Source of the DNA: Polymorphum gilvum SL003B-26A1
GTDB taxonomy: Bacteria > Pseudomonadota > Alphaproteobacteria > Rhizobiales > Stappiaceae
Assembly: GCF_000192745.1 (NCBI RefSeq)
Contig: NC_015259.1
Location: 3,921,001-3,985,000 of the forward strand
Direction of reading: 5' to 3'
DNA length: 64,000 bases
Numbering within the stretch: the stretch's first letter is position 1; each line of letters starts with the position of its first letter. The notes beneath the pieces were generated by a model. The model saw nothing but the letters and a program-made list of their open reading frames with translations, did no database searches and was not told the origin of the DNA. Both the position numbers and the translations under genes were made by a program. This document shows, in pieces, positions 18,379-29,979 of this stretch.

Positions 18379-20202
18379 ATGGCTGATAACCGCAACACGT
18401 TCCTCGCTATCGCGCTGTCCCTGGTCGTCCTGCTCGGCTGGCAGTATTTCGTGGCAAGGCCGCAACTCGAACGCCAGCAGGCCGAGCTGGCACAGCAGGA
18501 CGCGCAACAGCAGGCCGCCGGTCAGGATGCCCAGGCCCCGACGCCCGGCGCGACGGCGCCCGGCTCACTTCCCGCGCCCGGCTCGACAGCTCCGGCAGCA
18601 GGTGCACAGCCCGTCGCACTGACCCGCGAGGCCGCACTCGGCACCAGCGCTCGCGTCACGATCGAAACGCCGCGCGTCAGCGGCTCGATCAATCTGGCGG
18701 GAGCCCGGATCGACGACCTCCGGCTGAAGGACTATCGCGAGACGGTCGACCCGAAGAGCCCGACGATCGTGCTGTTCTCGCCGAAGGGCGGGCCGAAGCC
18801 CTACTACGCCGACTTCGGCTGGGTGACCGATGGTACGAAGACAGTCGCCCTGCCCGGCCCCGACAGCCTCTGGTCGGTGGAAGGATCCGACAGGCTGACA
18901 CCGCAGACGCCGGTGACGCTGACCTTCGACAACGGCGAGGGTCTTGTTTTCAAGCGGACCTTCACGATCGACGAGAACTACATGTTCAGCGTCTCGCAGG
19001 AGGTGGTGAACGGGACGCAGGAGGCCATCCGCCTCTTCCCCTATGGCCTGATCGTACGCCGTGGCAAACCGGAGACGGCCGGCTTCTACATCCTCCACGA
19101 AGGCCTGATCGGCGTGTTCGGCGAGAAGGGCCTGCAGGAGGTCGACTATTCGGACGTCGAGGAAGACGGCCAGATCCGTCCCGGCCAGGTGGACAGCGGC
19201 TGGCTCGGCATAACCGACAAGTACTGGGCCGCGACTTTGATCCCAATGCCGGGCTCAAGCTTCCAGCCGAGTTTCGGCTACACGGCGACGACCGACAACT
19301 TCCAGGCCGACTTCCTCGGCGCGGCGGTCGACGTGGCGTCCGGGGCGAGCGGCTCCGCGAGTTCCTATCTGTTCGCCGGCGCCAAGGAAACAAAGGTCAT
19401 CGACGCCTACGAAGAGGCGCTGAACATCGCCCGCTTCGAACTGCTGATCGACTGGGGCTGGTTCTATTTCCTGACCAAGCCGATGTTTTTCGTCATCGAC
19501 TGGCTGTTCCATCTGGTCGGTAACTTCGGCATCGCGATCCTGCTGGTCACCGTGCTGGTCAAGCTTGTGTTCTTCCCGCTGGCCAACAAGTCCTACGTCT
19601 CGATGAGCAAGATGAAGCTCGTGCAGCCGCAGATGACGGAAATCCGCGACCGGTACAAGGACGACAAGGCCAAGCAGCAGCAGGCCCTGATGGAACTGTA
19701 CAAGAAGGAGAAGATCAACCCGCTGGCCGGCTGCCTGCCGATCCTGATCCAGATCCCGGTATTCTTCGCCCTCTACAAGGTCCTGTTCGTCACCATCGAA
19801 ATGCGGCACGCGCCGTTCTTCGGCTGGATCCAGGATCTGTCCGCCCCCGACCCGACGACGATCTTCAACCTGTTCGGCCTGATTCCCTGGGATCCGCCGC
19901 AGATGCTGATGCTCGGCATCTGGCCGTTGATCATGGGCGTGACGATGTTCGTCCAGATGAAGATGAACCCGGCACCGCCGGATCCGACCCAGCAGATGAT
20001 CTTCACCTGGATGCCGGTGATCTTCACCTTCATGCTGGCGTCGTTCCCGGCTGGCCTCGTGATCTACTGGGCCTGGAACAACTCCCTGTCGATCGCCCAG
20101 CAATACGTGATCATGCGGCGGCAGGGCGCCAAGGTTGAACTTTGGGACAACCTGAAAATCACCTTCAAGCGCAAGAAACCAGAGGCCGGCGCCAAAGATT
20201 GA
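18379..20202 (+). CDS. yidC: Membrane protein insertase YidC/Oxa1
   Basis: 607 residues, the normal Gram-negative length. An N-terminal helix (about 8-25) is followed by a Gln/Ala/Pro-rich linker, a large periplasmic beta domain (about 85-350) and the conserved five-helix insertase core (about 365-585). The core includes [16 protein letters not shown], the cytoplasmic loop rich in [19 protein letters not shown], and [20 protein letters not shown]. The C-terminal tail is lysine-rich ([11 protein letters not shown]). It inserts inner-membrane proteins alone or with SecYEG. The operon is rpmH-rnpA-yidC. Confidence 0.98.
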   Translation: MADNRNTFLAIALSLVVLLGWQYFVARPQLERQQAELAQQDAQQQAAGQDAQAPTPGATAPGSLPAPGSTAPAAGAQPVALTREAALGTSARVTIETPRVSGSINLAGARIDDLRLKDYRETVDPKSPTIVLFSPKGGPKPYYADFGWVTDGTKTVALPGPDSLWSVEGSDRLTPQTPVTLTFDNGEGLVFKRTFTIDENYMFSVSQEVVNGTQEAIRLFPYGLIVRRGKPETAGFYILHEGLIGVFGEKGLQEVDYSDVEEDGQIRPGQVDSGWLGITDKYWAATLIPMPGSSFQPSFGYTATTDNFQADFLGAAVDVASGASGSASSYLFAGAKETKVIDAYEEALNIARFELLIDWGWFYFLTKPMFFVIDWLFHLVGNFGIAILLVTVLVKLVFFPLANKSYVSMSKMKLVQPQMTEIRDRYKDDKAKQQQALMELYKKEKINPLAGCLPILIQIPVFFALYKVLFVTIEMRHAPFFGWIQDLSAPDPTTIFNLFGLIPWDPPQMLMLGIWPLIMGVTMFVQMKMNPAPPDPTQQMIFTWMPVIFTFMLASFPAGLVIYWAWNNSLSIAQQYVIMRRQGAKVELWDNLKITFKRKKPEAGAKD

Positions 20203-20389
20203 AACCCGTTGCGGCGGCCTGCCGCCGTGTGCGGGGCCGCCCGGTCGACCGAACAGGAGTGCATGGACCGATGATCCACTGAGGCAAGACCCGGCACGGA
20301 CGGCGCAGCGCCGAACGACGGGTCGCAGCGACCGACGCAGTCCGTCGGCTCACCGTACCCCGAGCCTTTCCTGCCTCTGGAGATCAGCC

Positions 20390-21031
20390 ATGCACGGCCC
20401 CGATCCGAGCGCCCGCTTTCCGTTCCCTGGCGCGCGCCATACCGCCTTTATCAAGAACGTCGTCACCCGCCACACCATCGAGGCAGGCGACTACAGCTAC
20501 TATCACGATCCCGAAGGCCCGGAGCACTTCGAAGAGCGCTGCGTTCTCTACCATTTCGACTTCATCGGCGACCGACTGATCATCGGCCGGTTCTGCGCCT
20601 TCGCCACCGGCGTGCAGTTCATCATGAACGGCGCGAACCACGCCATGACCGGGTTCTCGACCTATCCGTTCAGCATCTTCGGCGGCGGTTGGGAACTGGG
20701 CTTCGATCCCGCCACCTGGACGGCCGGCCTGCGCGGCGACACGCGGATCGGCAACGACGTCTGGATCGGCCGGGAGGCCCGCATCCTGCCCGGAGTGACC
20801 ATCGGCGACGGCGCCATCATCGGGACCAGGGCCGTGGTAGGGCAGGACGTACCGCCCTATGCGATCGCCGTCGGCAACCCCGCGCGCATCGTGCGACAGC
20901 GCTTTGCCCCCGCCGTCATCGACAGGCTGCTGGTGATCGCCTGGTGGAACTGGCCAGTCGAGCGGATCAGCCGCAATCTGGACGCCATTCGCGGCGCCGA
21001 CCTGCAGGTGCTCGAGCGGGCCGCCGCGTGA
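20390..21031 (+). CDS. CatB-related xenobiotic O-acetyltransferase (hexapeptide repeat)
   Basis: 213 residues with a left-handed beta-helix pattern: [25 protein letters not shown] near residue 65-90 and hexapeptide repeats [32 protein letters not shown]. The histidine in [14 protein letters not shown] is the catalytic one of the Vat/CatB family, which acetylates streptogramin A or chloramphenicol. Chromosomal relatives in proteobacteria often have no proven resistance role, so the substrate is open. It interrupts the usual yidC-engB neighbourhood. The 187-bp spacer before it contains GC-rich inverted repeats without a T-run. Confidence 0.88.
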   Translation: MHGPDPSARFPFPGARHTAFIKNVVTRHTIEAGDYSYYHDPEGPEHFEERCVLYHFDFIGDRLIIGRFCAFATGVQFIMNGANHAMTGFSTYPFSIFGGGWELGFDPATWTAGLRGDTRIGNDVWIGREARILPGVTIGDGAIIGTRAVVGQDVPPYAIAVGNPARIVRQRFAPAVIDRLLVIAWWNWPVERISRNLDAIRGADLQVLERAAA

Positions 21032-21095
21032 CTCCGACCGCCGGGCCACCACGGCCCGGCGCCAACGCGGCTCGACGGGACGCCCGCCGGGCGCT

Positions 21096-21764
21096 ATGAA
21101 CACGCCCATGGATCACGTACCCAAACACACAGAGACGCAGCTCGAAGCCGGACGGCTGCTGTTCGCCCGCCCCTGGCGCTTCCTGACCAGTGTCGCCGAC
21201 ATCCGGCAACTGCCCGACATCGGATCGCTGGAGATCGCCTTCGCCGGGCGGTCGAACGTCGGCAAGTCCAGCCTGATCAACGCGCTGACCGGGCAGAAGG
21301 CTCTCGCGCGGACGTCCAACACGCCGGGGCGGACGCAGATGCTGAACTTCTTCGGCGCAGAGGGCGCTGCCGTCACCATCGTCGACATGCCCGGATACGG
21401 TTATGCGGAGGCGCCCAAGGGCATGGTCGACGCCTGGACCGACCTGATCTTCGCCTATCTGCGCGGCCGGCCGACCCTGCGGCGGGTGTTCCTGCTGATC
21501 GACAGCCGACACGGCCTGAAGAGCAACGACCTCGAAGCCATGCAACTGCTCGACAAGGCCGCCGTGGTCTACCAGGTGGTGCTGACCAAAGCTGACAAGA
21601 TCAAGCCGGGCCAACTCGACCGCCTGGTGGTTGACACGGCCAAGGCGCTCGCCAAACGGCCTGCCGCCCATCCGGAAATCCTGGTTACCTCGTCCGAGAA
21701 AAACACCGGCATCGATAGCCTGAGAGCGGCGATCGCCGTTCTGGTCAACGGCGGTGCCGGCTAG
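21096..21764 (+). CDS. engB: Ribosome biogenesis GTPase EngB (YihA/YsxC)
   Basis: 222 residues. The TRAFAC GTPase motifs are G1 GRSNVGKSS (about 52-60), G2 region with the threonine-containing TPGRT, G3 [11 protein letters not shown] and G4 TKAD, followed by the [11 protein letters not shown]5 loop. EngB helps assemble the 50S subunit and is usually essential. The start is ATG 21096 or ATG 21108; neither has a compelling ribosome site. The position near yidC and argB matches the order seen in many Hyphomicrobiales. Confidence 0.96.
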   Translation: MNTPMDHVPKHTETQLEAGRLLFARPWRFLTSVADIRQLPDIGSLEIAFAGRSNVGKSSLINALTGQKALARTSNTPGRTQMLNFFGAEGAAVTIVDMPGYGYAEAPKGMVDAWTDLIFAYLRGRPTLRRVFLLIDSRHGLKSNDLEAMQLLDKAAVVYQVVLTKADKIKPGQLDRLVVDTAKALAKRPAAHPEILVTSSEKNTGIDSLRAAIAVLVNGGAG

Positions 21765-22219
21765 GACGGCAGAGCGGCCGACCCTGCCGATATGCGGACC
21801 ATCCGTATAGTCACCTGGCTTCGACAAATGTGTCCCAGCCAGATTTTCGCAGGGTGCGGCACCGCCGGTCTACCGCTCCGCCTCTGCGTCGCGATGCCCT
21901 CGCCCCGGGCTGCCCCCCGGCCTGATCGAGAGGCTTAGGATCATCCTGCTCCGCACCGAGATGCCGCAACGGGACATCGAACCGCCTCGCGGTCGCCGCG
22001 GGACAGGTTTCGATGCTGCTCGCCAGGGAGAAAGCCCGCGAAAAATCCCCTTCCGAACGCGCGGGATAGGTGCCGCCGCCGCTGCGCTGCCGAACCCCGA
22101 GGCTGCGCCAAGCGCGTTGAGATGCGGCGGCAAACCGGTTATAGACGCGGTCCGGACGCCTGTCGTGCAGGGCGCGCGCCCTTGCCGCCCCTCGACTGAA
22201 GCAGCGAGTTTTCGAGCCG
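21765..22219. other. 455-bp intergenic region before argB with no recognised gene
   Basis: Open frames exist on both strands because of the high GC content, but none has a family motif or a good ribosome site. I see no tRNA-like fold or T-tailed hairpin. It may hold the argB promoter. Confidence 0.5.
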
Positions 22220-23107
22220 ATGACGACCCAGGATATCCATAGCCACGCGCATATCATCGCCCAGGCCCTGCCCTACATGCAGCGCTACGACAAGCGGCGC
22301 GTCGTGGTGAAATACGGCGGACACGCCATGGGGGATCCGGAGCTCGGCAAGGCCTTCGCCCGCGACATCACACTGCTTCGGCAATCCGGCGTGCATCCGG
22401 TCGTCGTCCACGGCGGCGGGCCGCAGATCGGCAGCATGCTGAAACGCCTCGGCATCGTCAGCGAGTTCCGCGGCGGCCTGCGCGTCACCGACAAGGCCAC
22501 GGTCGAGATCGTCGAGATGGTGCTCGCCGGCTCGATCAACAAAGAAATCGTCCAGTCCATCAATGCGGAGGGCGGCCGAGCGGTCGGCCTGTGCGGCAAG
22601 GACGGCAATCTGGTGACGGCGACCAAGCTGCAGCGGACGATGATCGACCCCGATTCCAACATCGAGAAGCTCATCGACCTCGGCTTCGTCGGCGAGCCGG
22701 CCGAGGTCAATCCGACCATGCTGGAACTGGTGCTCAAGGAAGACCTCATTCCGGTCCTTGCGCCGGTCGCGCCGGGCGCCGACGGCGAGACCTACAACAT
22801 CAACGCCGATACCTTTGCCGGCGCCATCGCCGGCGCCCTCAACGCCAAACGGCTGCTGTTCCTGACCGACGTGCCCGGCGTGCTGGACAAGGACGGGACC
22901 CTGATCAAGCAGCTGACCGTCGCCAAGGCGCGGGCGCTGATCGCCGACGGGACGATCTCCGGCGGCATGATCCCGAAGGTGGAAACCTGCATCGAGGCGC
23001 TCGACCGAGGCGTGGAAGGCGTCGTAATCCTCGACGGCAAGGTTCCCCACGCGGTGCTGCTCGAGCTTTATACAGACCATGGCGTCGGAACGCTGATCCG
23101 GCCGTGA
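22220..23107 (+). CDS. argB: N-acetylglutamate kinase
   Basis: 295 residues. Amino-acid kinase motifs are [10 protein letters not shown] near residue 30, HGGGPQIG (about 65-72), LCGKDGNL, the [15 protein letters not shown] block, and [20 protein letters not shown] near the C-terminus is the region tied to arginine feedback in this family. It phosphorylates N-acetyl-L-glutamate, the second step of arginine synthesis, in the cytosol. The stop overlaps the next gene's GTG start by 4 nt (GTGA), so the two are co-translated. Confidence 0.98.
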   Translation: MTTQDIHSHAHIIAQALPYMQRYDKRRVVVKYGGHAMGDPELGKAFARDITLLRQSGVHPVVVHGGGPQIGSMLKRLGIVSEFRGGLRVTDKATVEIVEMVLAGSINKEIVQSINAEGGRAVGLCGKDGNLVTATKLQRTMIDPDSNIEKLIDLGFVGEPAEVNPTMLELVLKEDLIPVLAPVAPGADGETYNINADTFAGAIAGALNAKRLLFLTDVPGVLDKDGTLIKQLTVAKARALIADGTISGGMIPKVETCIEALDRGVEGVVILDGKVPHAVLLELYTDHGVGTLIRP

Positions 23108-23859
23108 CCGCCCTCGACGACCTCCCAAGCGAAGGACGCCACGCCCACGCCTACGACCTGCGCGCATTCCAAGGGGTCGAAGCCTGGGTGTTCGACCTGG
23201 ACAACACCCTGTATCCGGCGGAAACAGATCTCTTCAGCCAGATCAACGACCGGATCGCAGACTATATCGCGCGCCTGCTCGGCGTCGGCAAGGACGAGGC
23301 GAGCGCCAAGCAGAAGGACTTCTATCGCCGCCACGGTACCACGCTGCGCGGCCTGATGATCGAACACAACATCGATCCGGACGATTTCCTCGCCCACGTC
23401 CATGATATCGACTATTCGCCGGTGAAGCCGGACCCGGCCCTCGGCCAAGCGATCGCGTCGCTTCCGGGGCGCAAGTTCATCTTCACCAACGGCGACCGGG
23501 CCCATGCGGAACGTACTGCCGCCGCCCTGGGCGTCACCGACCATTTCGAGGACATCTTCGATATCGTCGCGGCCGGTCTGATGCCCAAGCCGAACAAGGA
23601 AACCTACGACCTGTTCCTCGCCCGCACCGGCGTGTCGCCGGCGCGCGCCGCCATGTTCGAGGACCTGACACGCAACCTGCTGGTCCCGCACCGGCTCGGC
23701 ATGCGCACCGTCCTGGTCGTGCCGTCGGGAACGCGGGAGGTGTTCCGCGAGGACTGGGAGCTGGAAGGCCAGGACGCGCCGCACGTCGATTTCGTCACCG
23801 ACAACCTGACGGGATTCCTGCGCGCGGTGCTCGGCTCCATCGAGTTGCCCATCGGATGA
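23104..23859 (+). CDS. Pyrimidine 5'-nucleotidase (HAD superfamily, SDT1-like)
   Basis: 251 residues from GTG 23104, which overlaps the argB stop as GTGA. The frame is open further upstream inside argB, but family similarity begins only here. HAD motifs are DLDNTLYP (motif I, nucleophile Asp in WVFDLDNTL), FTNGDRAHA (motif II), KPNKETYD (lysine of motif III) and MFEDLTRNL (motif IV). The set is typical of Sdt1/PhoE-type pyrimidine nucleotidases that remove phosphate from UMP or CMP. Coupling of this gene to argB is common in Hyphomicrobiales, though the functional link is unclear. Confidence 0.9.
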   Translation: MTALDDLPSEGRHAHAYDLRAFQGVEAWVFDLDNTLYPAETDLFSQINDRIADYIARLLGVGKDEASAKQKDFYRRHGTTLRGLMIEHNIDPDDFLAHVHDIDYSPVKPDPALGQAIASLPGRKFIFTNGDRAHAERTAAALGVTDHFEDIFDIVAAGLMPKPNKETYDLFLARTGVSPARAAMFEDLTRNLLVPHRLGMRTVLVVPSGTREVFREDWELEGQDAPHVDFVTDNLTGFLRAVLGSIELPIG

Positions 23860-23945
23860 CTTAGGCGACGCCACGGAACGGACTCGACCTGTCCCGGATG
23901 TTCCGTCTATTGAGATCTCCTCAACAGGGAACCACGGGTCGAGCG

Positions 23946-24857
23946 ATGATCTCCTTGCGCGCGCTGCATGCCTTTTCCCTGCTCGCCCGGCATGGACGGG
24001 CCGCCCAGGCCGCCGACAGCCTGGGTGTCTCGCCGTCGGCCCTGTCGCATCTGCTGCGCAAGCTCGAAAGTGAGCTCGGAGCGACTCTGGTCCTGCGCGA
24101 CGGCCGCGGGTTGATGCTGACCGACGAGGGCCAGCGGCTGGCGATCGGCCTTGGCGACGCCTTCGAGAGGATCGAAAACGCGGTCGACAGCTTCCGCCGG
24201 CGGGGACGCACCGAGCTGCGGATCAGCACCGTCTCGACCTTCGCGACGCGCTGGCTGATCCCGCGCCTGCCGGACTTCCAATCGAGGCAGGCGGACGTCG
24301 AACTGCTGCTGTCCGCGTCCACCCGCGTCGTCGATCTCGACCGGGAGAACTACGACTGCGCCATCCGGCTCGGCACCGGCGATTGGCCCGGCGTCGAGGC
24401 CGTGCTGCTGTGGCGAGAGCATCTGGCGGTGGCCATGGCGCCGCGCCTGCTGCGCGAACCGGGCCAGGATCCCCAACAGGTACTGCGCGGCCTGCGTCTG
24501 CTGCACAGTGCGGCGCGCCGGGACGACTGGCAGAAGTGGCTTGTCCATGCCGGCCTGCAGCATCCGGACGCGACGTCCGGAACCGTGCTGGAAAGCCGCG
24601 ACCTCGCGATCCAGGCAGCCATCGCGGGCATGGGGGCGATCGTCATCGACCGACGCTTCGTCGAACTCGAACTGTCGGCCGGTCATCTCGTCATGCCGGA
24701 CTGGCCGGTCATGCCGTTGAAGACCGGTTACTGGTTCGTGCGCACGCCGAACCGGCCGCTGAGCCGGCCTGTGGCCGGGTTCCGTGACTGGCTGGTACAG
24801 ACCGCAAGGGCGGCCAATCCCGACGGCGAGACCAAGGCAGAGAACCAAGCCAAATGA
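23946..24857 (+). CDS. LysR-family transcription regulator (GcvA-like)
   Basis: 303 residues from ATG 23946. A start at 23898 would add 16 residues before the conserved N-terminus. The winged helix-turn-helix is at about 3-60 (SLRALHAFSLLARHGRAAQAADSLGVSPSALSHLLRKLE), and the substrate-binding domain spans about 90-295. The effector domain resembles GcvA/AmpR-type members (STFATRWLIPRLPDF, YDCAIRLGTGDWPGVEA). No divergently transcribed target is adjacent: argB-nucleotidase lies upstream on the same strand and a secreted protein downstream. The target is therefore unknown. Confidence 0.92.
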   Translation: MISLRALHAFSLLARHGRAAQAADSLGVSPSALSHLLRKLESELGATLVLRDGRGLMLTDEGQRLAIGLGDAFERIENAVDSFRRRGRTELRISTVSTFATRWLIPRLPDFQSRQADVELLLSASTRVVDLDRENYDCAIRLGTGDWPGVEAVLLWREHLAVAMAPRLLREPGQDPQQVLRGLRLLHSAARRDDWQKWLVHAGLQHPDATSGTVLESRDLAIQAAIAGMGAIVIDRRFVELELSAGHLVMPDWPVMPLKTGYWFVRTPNRPLSRPVAGFRDWLVQTARAANPDGETKAENQAK

Positions 24858-24944
24858 CCTGCGCAAGAAAAAAGCGCTTGCGCAAATTCCAGGACGCCCC
24901 GACGATCATGCGATCCAGATCGACTTGGCTGGGGAGCACGAGTC

Positions 24945-25322
24945 ATGGAAAAGAGAATGGCGCGGTGGCTGTCGGCGGTTCTCGCCGCAACCTGGCTTGC
25001 CGGCTTCGCGCTGCCGGCAGGGGCGGAGACGCTGACCTGGCATTTCCGCAGCGAGCATCCCAACGTCGTCAGCGTGGAACTGTATTCCGAACAGCGCAAC
25101 CATGTCTGGCCGGGCGGCGGCAAGATCTACATCCTCGACGACTACTCCGTTCGTGACATCAGCATTTCCTGTCGACCGGGCGAAAAAATCTGCTACGGGG
25201 CATGGGTTCGCAACCGCACCAGTTCCTATTGGGGCGTCGGCTACAACAAAAGAAACAGCTGCACCAGCTGCTGCTACACCTGCAACGGCGGCGAAACCAA
25301 GATCATCGTTCTCAACCCCTGA
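24945..25322 (+). CDS. Small secreted cysteine-rich protein, unknown function
   Basis: 125 residues with a Sec signal peptide: basic MEKRMARW, a hydrophobic stretch, and an AxA site near residue 27 (PAGA-ET). The mature part of about 98 residues has seven cysteines. Two are in ISCRPGEKICYG and the rest in a tight SCTSCCYTC cluster near the C-terminus, suggesting disulphides or a metal site. Aromatic residues (WHF, WPGGGKIY, SYWGVGY) are frequent. GGGGAG lies 8 nt upstream of ATG. I do not recognise a named family. A periplasmic or surface role is inferred from the signal peptide only. Confidence 0.8.
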   Translation: MEKRMARWLSAVLAATWLAGFALPAGAETLTWHFRSEHPNVVSVELYSEQRNHVWPGGGKIYILDDYSVRDISISCRPGEKICYGAWVRNRTSSYWGVGYNKRNSCTSCCYTCNGGETKIIVLNP

Positions 25323-25370
25323 AGGGGCGATGTCCGGGCCGCCGCGTACAACCGACCGGATCGCACAGCC

Positions 25371-25823
25371 ATGACCCACGATGCCCCGGCGCTCGGCCGC
25401 GCTGTCGCCCTACCCGCCGATCCCGACAGTGCGACGCTCGACCGCGTGCCCAATCCCCATGCCGATACGGACTACGTGACCCGCTTCGTCTGTCCGGAAT
25501 TCACCTCGATCTGTCCGGTCACCGGACAGCCCGATTTCGCTCACCTCGTCATCGACTACATTCCCGATCGCTGGCTGGTCGAATCCAAGTCGCTGAAGCT
25601 CTACCTCGGCTCGTTCCGCAACCACGGCGCCTTCCACGAGGACTGCACGGTGGCGATCGGCAAGCGGCTTGCGACGACCCTGGAGCCCCGTTGGCTGCGG
25701 ATCGGCGGCTACTGGTACCCGCGGGGCGGCATCCCAATCGACGTGTTCTGGCAGACCGGCAAGGCGCCGGACAGCGTCTGGATTCCGGACCAGGGCGTGC
25801 CGCCCTATCGCGGCCGGGGCTGA
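25371..25823 (+). CDS. queF: NADPH-dependent 7-cyano-7-deazaguanine reductase
   Basis: 150 residues, the short homomeric (YkvM/type I) QueF form. The catalytic cysteine C48 and aspartate D55 are in [11 protein letters not shown], and the NADPH-binding family motif is ESKSLKLY (71-78). It reduces preQ0 to preQ1 in queuosine tRNA modification. I found no preQ1 riboswitch-like hairpin in the short upstream spacer. Other queuosine genes are not in this window. It lies alone between the secreted protein and the globin receptor gene. Confidence 0.97.
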   Translation: MTHDAPALGRAVALPADPDSATLDRVPNPHADTDYVTRFVCPEFTSICPVTGQPDFAHLVIDYIPDRWLVESKSLKLYLGSFRNHGAFHEDCTVAIGKRLATTLEPRWLRIGGYWYPRGGIPIDVFWQTGKAPDSVWIPDQGVPPYRGRG

Positions 25824-25963
25824 GCGCCTCGTCAAAACTGCGCAGACTTCTTACCCTACGATAGTTTTGAACTTCCATCTCGCAGAAAGACCTTTTCCCA
25901 TTAAGCATTCATTCACCCAGGACGAACGATAGTCCCTTTAAATTCAATCGTCTGGGGGATTTC

Positions 25964-27943
25964 ATGACAGCATCTGCGGCAGAAACGGGCCACAAGAGAC
26001 TCGCGCAGAGCATTTCGGACTTCATGATCCCGGGCGGCGTCTTGCAGGACGCCACCCGCCGCGCCTGGCGCGCGCTCGAGCCCGAGCTGCCGCGCATTCT
26101 CGACGATTTCTATGCCGCGATCGCCCGCACAGAGGAGATCCAGGACAAGATCGGATCCCAACCGGGCAAGGCTGCCGGACTCAAGTCGGCGCAGGTCAAG
26201 CACTGGCAGTACATCTTCAACAACGCGCCCGACCTGGAATTCGAAGGCCAGGCCGCCAAAATCGGCGCCGCGCATCTACGCGTCGGTCTCGACGCCTCCT
26301 GGCTCATGGCGGCGTTCGGCCGCCTGATCACTGCCACGATCCCGATCGTGACGTCGAAATACCGCTTCTCCCCGAAGAAACTCGATTCGGCGTTGCAGGC
26401 GCTGGTGTCGCGCTTCTTCCTCGACATGATCCTCGCCCAGAAGGCCTATGAAAACAGCGCGCTGCACCAGCAGGCGGGGTCAGAGCAAGCGCTAAACCAG
26501 CTGAAGAGCCTGCAGAACATCGCCAACACGCTGTGTGACATCAACGACATCACGATGAACATGGCAATCCTCGGCCGCAACACGCGCAGGGCGACCGAGG
26601 GCGGCCAGGCGATCTCCGCGGCTGCGGCCCAGCTGGTGATGTCTATCGACCAGATTTCCGCCAACAGCGAGGGGGCCACGCACGAGGCGGACGCCACGAA
26701 CACGGCGGCGATGCAGGGCCTCGCCACAATGGCAGCGGTCTCGGAGGCGATCAACGAGATCGCCTCGACATCCGAACAGACCGGCCAGAGTCTCACGGAC
26801 CTGCACCAGGCATCCGCCCAGATCGGCGAATTCCTCGCCGTGATCGAATCGATCGCAAACCAGACCAACCTGCTCGCCCTCAACGCCACCATCGAGGCCG
26901 CGCGCGCAGGAGAGGCAGGCAAGGGCTTCGCAGTCGTCGCGGCCGAGGTCAAGTCGCTGGCGACCCAGACCGCGAAGGCTACGGAAGACATCTCGCGCCG
27001 GATCGAGGCGCTCCAGGCCGGTATGGAGACGATCCAGGCCGCGATCGGCAGCTCGCGCGATGCCGTCGGCAACGGCCAGCAAGCGATCGCCGGCGCGAAT
27101 GACCTGATGCAGTCGATCGGCGCCCAGGTTTCGAGCGTGTCCGGGCGGATGCGCGAGATCTCGGCGATCCTGCAGCAGCAGAAGGGCGCCAGCCAGGAAA
27201 TCGCCGAAAGCATCGCCCAGGTCGCGGACCTTGCCAGCGACAACGACCGGCGCCTCGGCGACATGAACGGCACGCTGCAGGCGACCAACGACAAGTTCAG
27301 CACCAGTGCGAAAACCTGGTTCCAGGCCGATTCGAGTCGCTCGCTCTGCGAAATGGCGAAGATCGACCATGTGCTGTTCAAGAAGCGCGTGGTCGATACG
27401 GTCGTCGGGCGCGGCAACTGGCATGCCCACGACGTGCCCGACCATCACGGCTGTCGTCTCGGCAAATGGTATGACGCGATCAAGAACCCCGAGATTCGCC
27501 GCCATCGGGCCTTTGTCGCCCTCGAGGAACCACACCGCGCGGTCCATGCCGCCGCGCGCAAGGCGCTGGAGGCGCATGCTGCGGGCGACACCGGCGCCGC
27601 GTTCGAGGCCCTGCAGGTAATGGATTCCGCCAGCCGCAAGGTCGTCGACAGCCTGAACGGCCTCGCCCATGCGCTCGACACGGATCTCAAGGCCATCGAC
27701 AGGCGCACCCATGCACGCACGGCACATTCGGCGGAGACCGAATTGGCGACCCGCGACGAGATACGAAAAATCAAGCTGACGGACGTATCGAAGAACGGGA
27801 TCGGCGTCGAGGGGCTGCATCAGCAGGACGTGGGCAAGACCGTGAGCGTGCGCCTTGACGGTGCCGATCGCCTCGGCGAGGCCGTCTGGTCGGACGGCAA
27901 GCGCGGCGGCATCCGCTTCCTGACCGGAGACACGAAGGACTGA
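25964..27943 (+). CDS. Soluble globin-coupled chemoreceptor with CZB and PilZ domains
   Basis: 659 residues without membrane segments. (1) Globin-coupled sensor domain, about 10-165, with the proximal haem histidine H80 in the [10 protein letters not shown] pattern. (2) Methyl-accepting signalling domain, about 190-440, with the hairpin tip [21 protein letters not shown] at 297-317. (3) CZB zinc-binding domain, about 465-570, with likely ligands H469, C497, H524 and H528 and the CRLGKWYD motif. (4) PilZ domain, about 580-655, with RxxxR at 581-585 and DVSKNG at 607-612, the two c-di-GMP binding motifs. It should sense O2 or another haem ligand, with zinc/redox and c-di-GMP inputs, and signal through CheA/CheW, which are not nearby. 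The exporter gene downstream is convergent, 6 bp away. Confidence 0.9.
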   Translation: MTASAAETGHKRLAQSISDFMIPGGVLQDATRRAWRALEPELPRILDDFYAAIARTEEIQDKIGSQPGKAAGLKSAQVKHWQYIFNNAPDLEFEGQAAKIGAAHLRVGLDASWLMAAFGRLITATIPIVTSKYRFSPKKLDSALQALVSRFFLDMILAQKAYENSALHQQAGSEQALNQLKSLQNIANTLCDINDITMNMAILGRNTRRATEGGQAISAAAAQLVMSIDQISANSEGATHEADATNTAAMQGLATMAAVSEAINEIASTSEQTGQSLTDLHQASAQIGEFLAVIESIANQTNLLALNATIEAARAGEAGKGFAVVAAEVKSLATQTAKATEDISRRIEALQAGMETIQAAIGSSRDAVGNGQQAIAGANDLMQSIGAQVSSVSGRMREISAILQQQKGASQEIAESIAQVADLASDNDRRLGDMNGTLQATNDKFSTSAKTWFQADSSRSLCEMAKIDHVLFKKRVVDTVVGRGNWHAHDVPDHHGCRLGKWYDAIKNPEIRRHRAFVALEEPHRAVHAAARKALEAHAAGDTGAAFEALQVMDSASRKVVDSLNGLAHALDTDLKAIDRRTHARTAHSAETELATRDEIRKIKLTDVSKNGIGVEGLHQQDVGKTVSVRLDGADRLGEAVWSDGKRGGIRFLTGDTKD

Positions 27944-27949
27944 GCCGGC

Positions 27950-28855
27950 TCAGCGCCCCAGCACAAGCAGCACGATGCTGGCGACGATAAGCAGGCAACC
28001 TGCCACCTCGCGGGCGCTGGTCGCCTCCCTGAACACGAACAGGGACACCGCGAAGGTGAACACGAGTTCGATCTGGGCCAGCGCGCGGACATAGGCGACC
28101 TGCTGGAGGGTCATGGCGGTGAACCAGCCGATCGAGCCGGCAATGCCGGCGAAGCCGACCCAGACCGCGGCGCGCCAGTTGACCAGGCTGGCGCGCAGCT
28201 GGTCCGGCTCACGCGCGGCCATCCAGATCACCATCACCGCGGTCTGAAACAGGGTCACGAAGGCAAGGCTAAAACCGGCCTGCATGACGAAGATCGGGCC
28301 ACCGAGGGCGAGCGAGGCTGCCCGATAGCAGGCCGCCGATGCGCCGAACAAAGCGGCCGAGGCGAGCCCGATCAGCGCCGGACGGCCGGCGAGAGACGTG
28401 CCAAGCGCCTGCAGCGTGAGCGGCGTGCGCGCCATCGATATGATCACCACGCCGACCACCCCGGTCAGGATGGCGAGACCCGCCGCCGGGGTAACCCGCT
28501 CGCCGAGGAGGACCAGCCCGAACAGGGCTGCCTGGACCGGTTCGGTCTTGGAATAGGCCGTGCCGACGGCGAAATTGCGGAACGAGAACAGGTGGACGAG
28601 CAGGAAGGTGGCGAAGATTTGCGCCAGGCCGCCTGCGATCGCAGCGAGCAGGAAACCGGCATTAAGCGCTGGCAGGTCGTGGCCAAACCCATGATGCAGG
28701 ACGGCCACATACAGCACGGCAAAGGGAAAGCCGTAGCCGAAGCGCACGAAGGTCGCGCCGGTCGTTCCCAAGCGCCCCTTCAAGTGTTTCTGGAGCGCCG
28801 AGCGCACGTTCTGGCAGAATGCGGCAAAAATCGTGATCGGTATCCAGAGTTCCAT
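27950..28855 (-). CDS. DMT-superfamily (EamA) transporter
   Basis: 301 residues from ATG 28855, with GGAG 9 nt upstream. The frame extends 30 codons further, but the family start and ribosome site favour this ATG. About ten hydrophobic segments form two EamA repeats. The first contains GTAYSKTEPVQAALFGLVLLGE and the second YVRALAQIELVFTFAVSLFVFRE, the matching helix pair before each repeat end. Such proteins export small metabolites or amino acids; the substrate cannot be inferred. It is convergent with the globin receptor and divergent from dapD. Confidence 0.88.
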   Translation of the reverse strand: MELWIPITIFAAFCQNVRSALQKHLKGRLGTTGATFVRFGYGFPFAVLYVAVLHHGFGHDLPALNAGFLLAAIAGGLAQIFATFLLVHLFSFRNFAVGTAYSKTEPVQAALFGLVLLGERVTPAAGLAILTGVVGVVIISMARTPLTLQALGTSLAGRPALIGLASAALFGASAACYRAASLALGGPIFVMQAGFSLAFVTLFQTAVMVIWMAAREPDQLRASLVNWRAAVWVGFAGIAGSIGWFTAMTLQQVAYVRALAQIELVFTFAVSLFVFREATSAREVAGCLLIVASIVLLVLGR

Positions 28856-29045
28856 GCAGAGCTGCTCCTGACCGTCCGCCCCGCCAGGACTGGACCGCAG
28901 CACTATAGGGGCGCCTGCCACGGCCGCCCATTGAGGCATTCTCAACCGCCCTACCCCATTGACTCAAGAGCACCGCCCCGCTTCTTATCCGCCGACAGAG
29001 TCAACGCCCTTTTCCAACGCACCCCGTGCCGGAGACCTCCCCCTC

Positions 29046-29894
<849 letters not shown>

Positions 29895-29979
29895 ACCGGG
29901 TGCGCCGACCCTAATCGGCCGGGCTCGTACGCGTTGCGTGCGGGCCCGTTGCTCTTTCCGAGCCGGCACAGGCCGGCGG

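Noticed and set aside
21811-22257. A minus-strand gene in the gap before argB
   Set aside because: The 148-codon frame overlaps the argB start, has no ribosome site and no recognisable domain.
25323-25370. preQ1 riboswitch before queF
   Set aside because: The 48-bp spacer does not show the hairpin and A-rich tail of the preQ1 aptamer.
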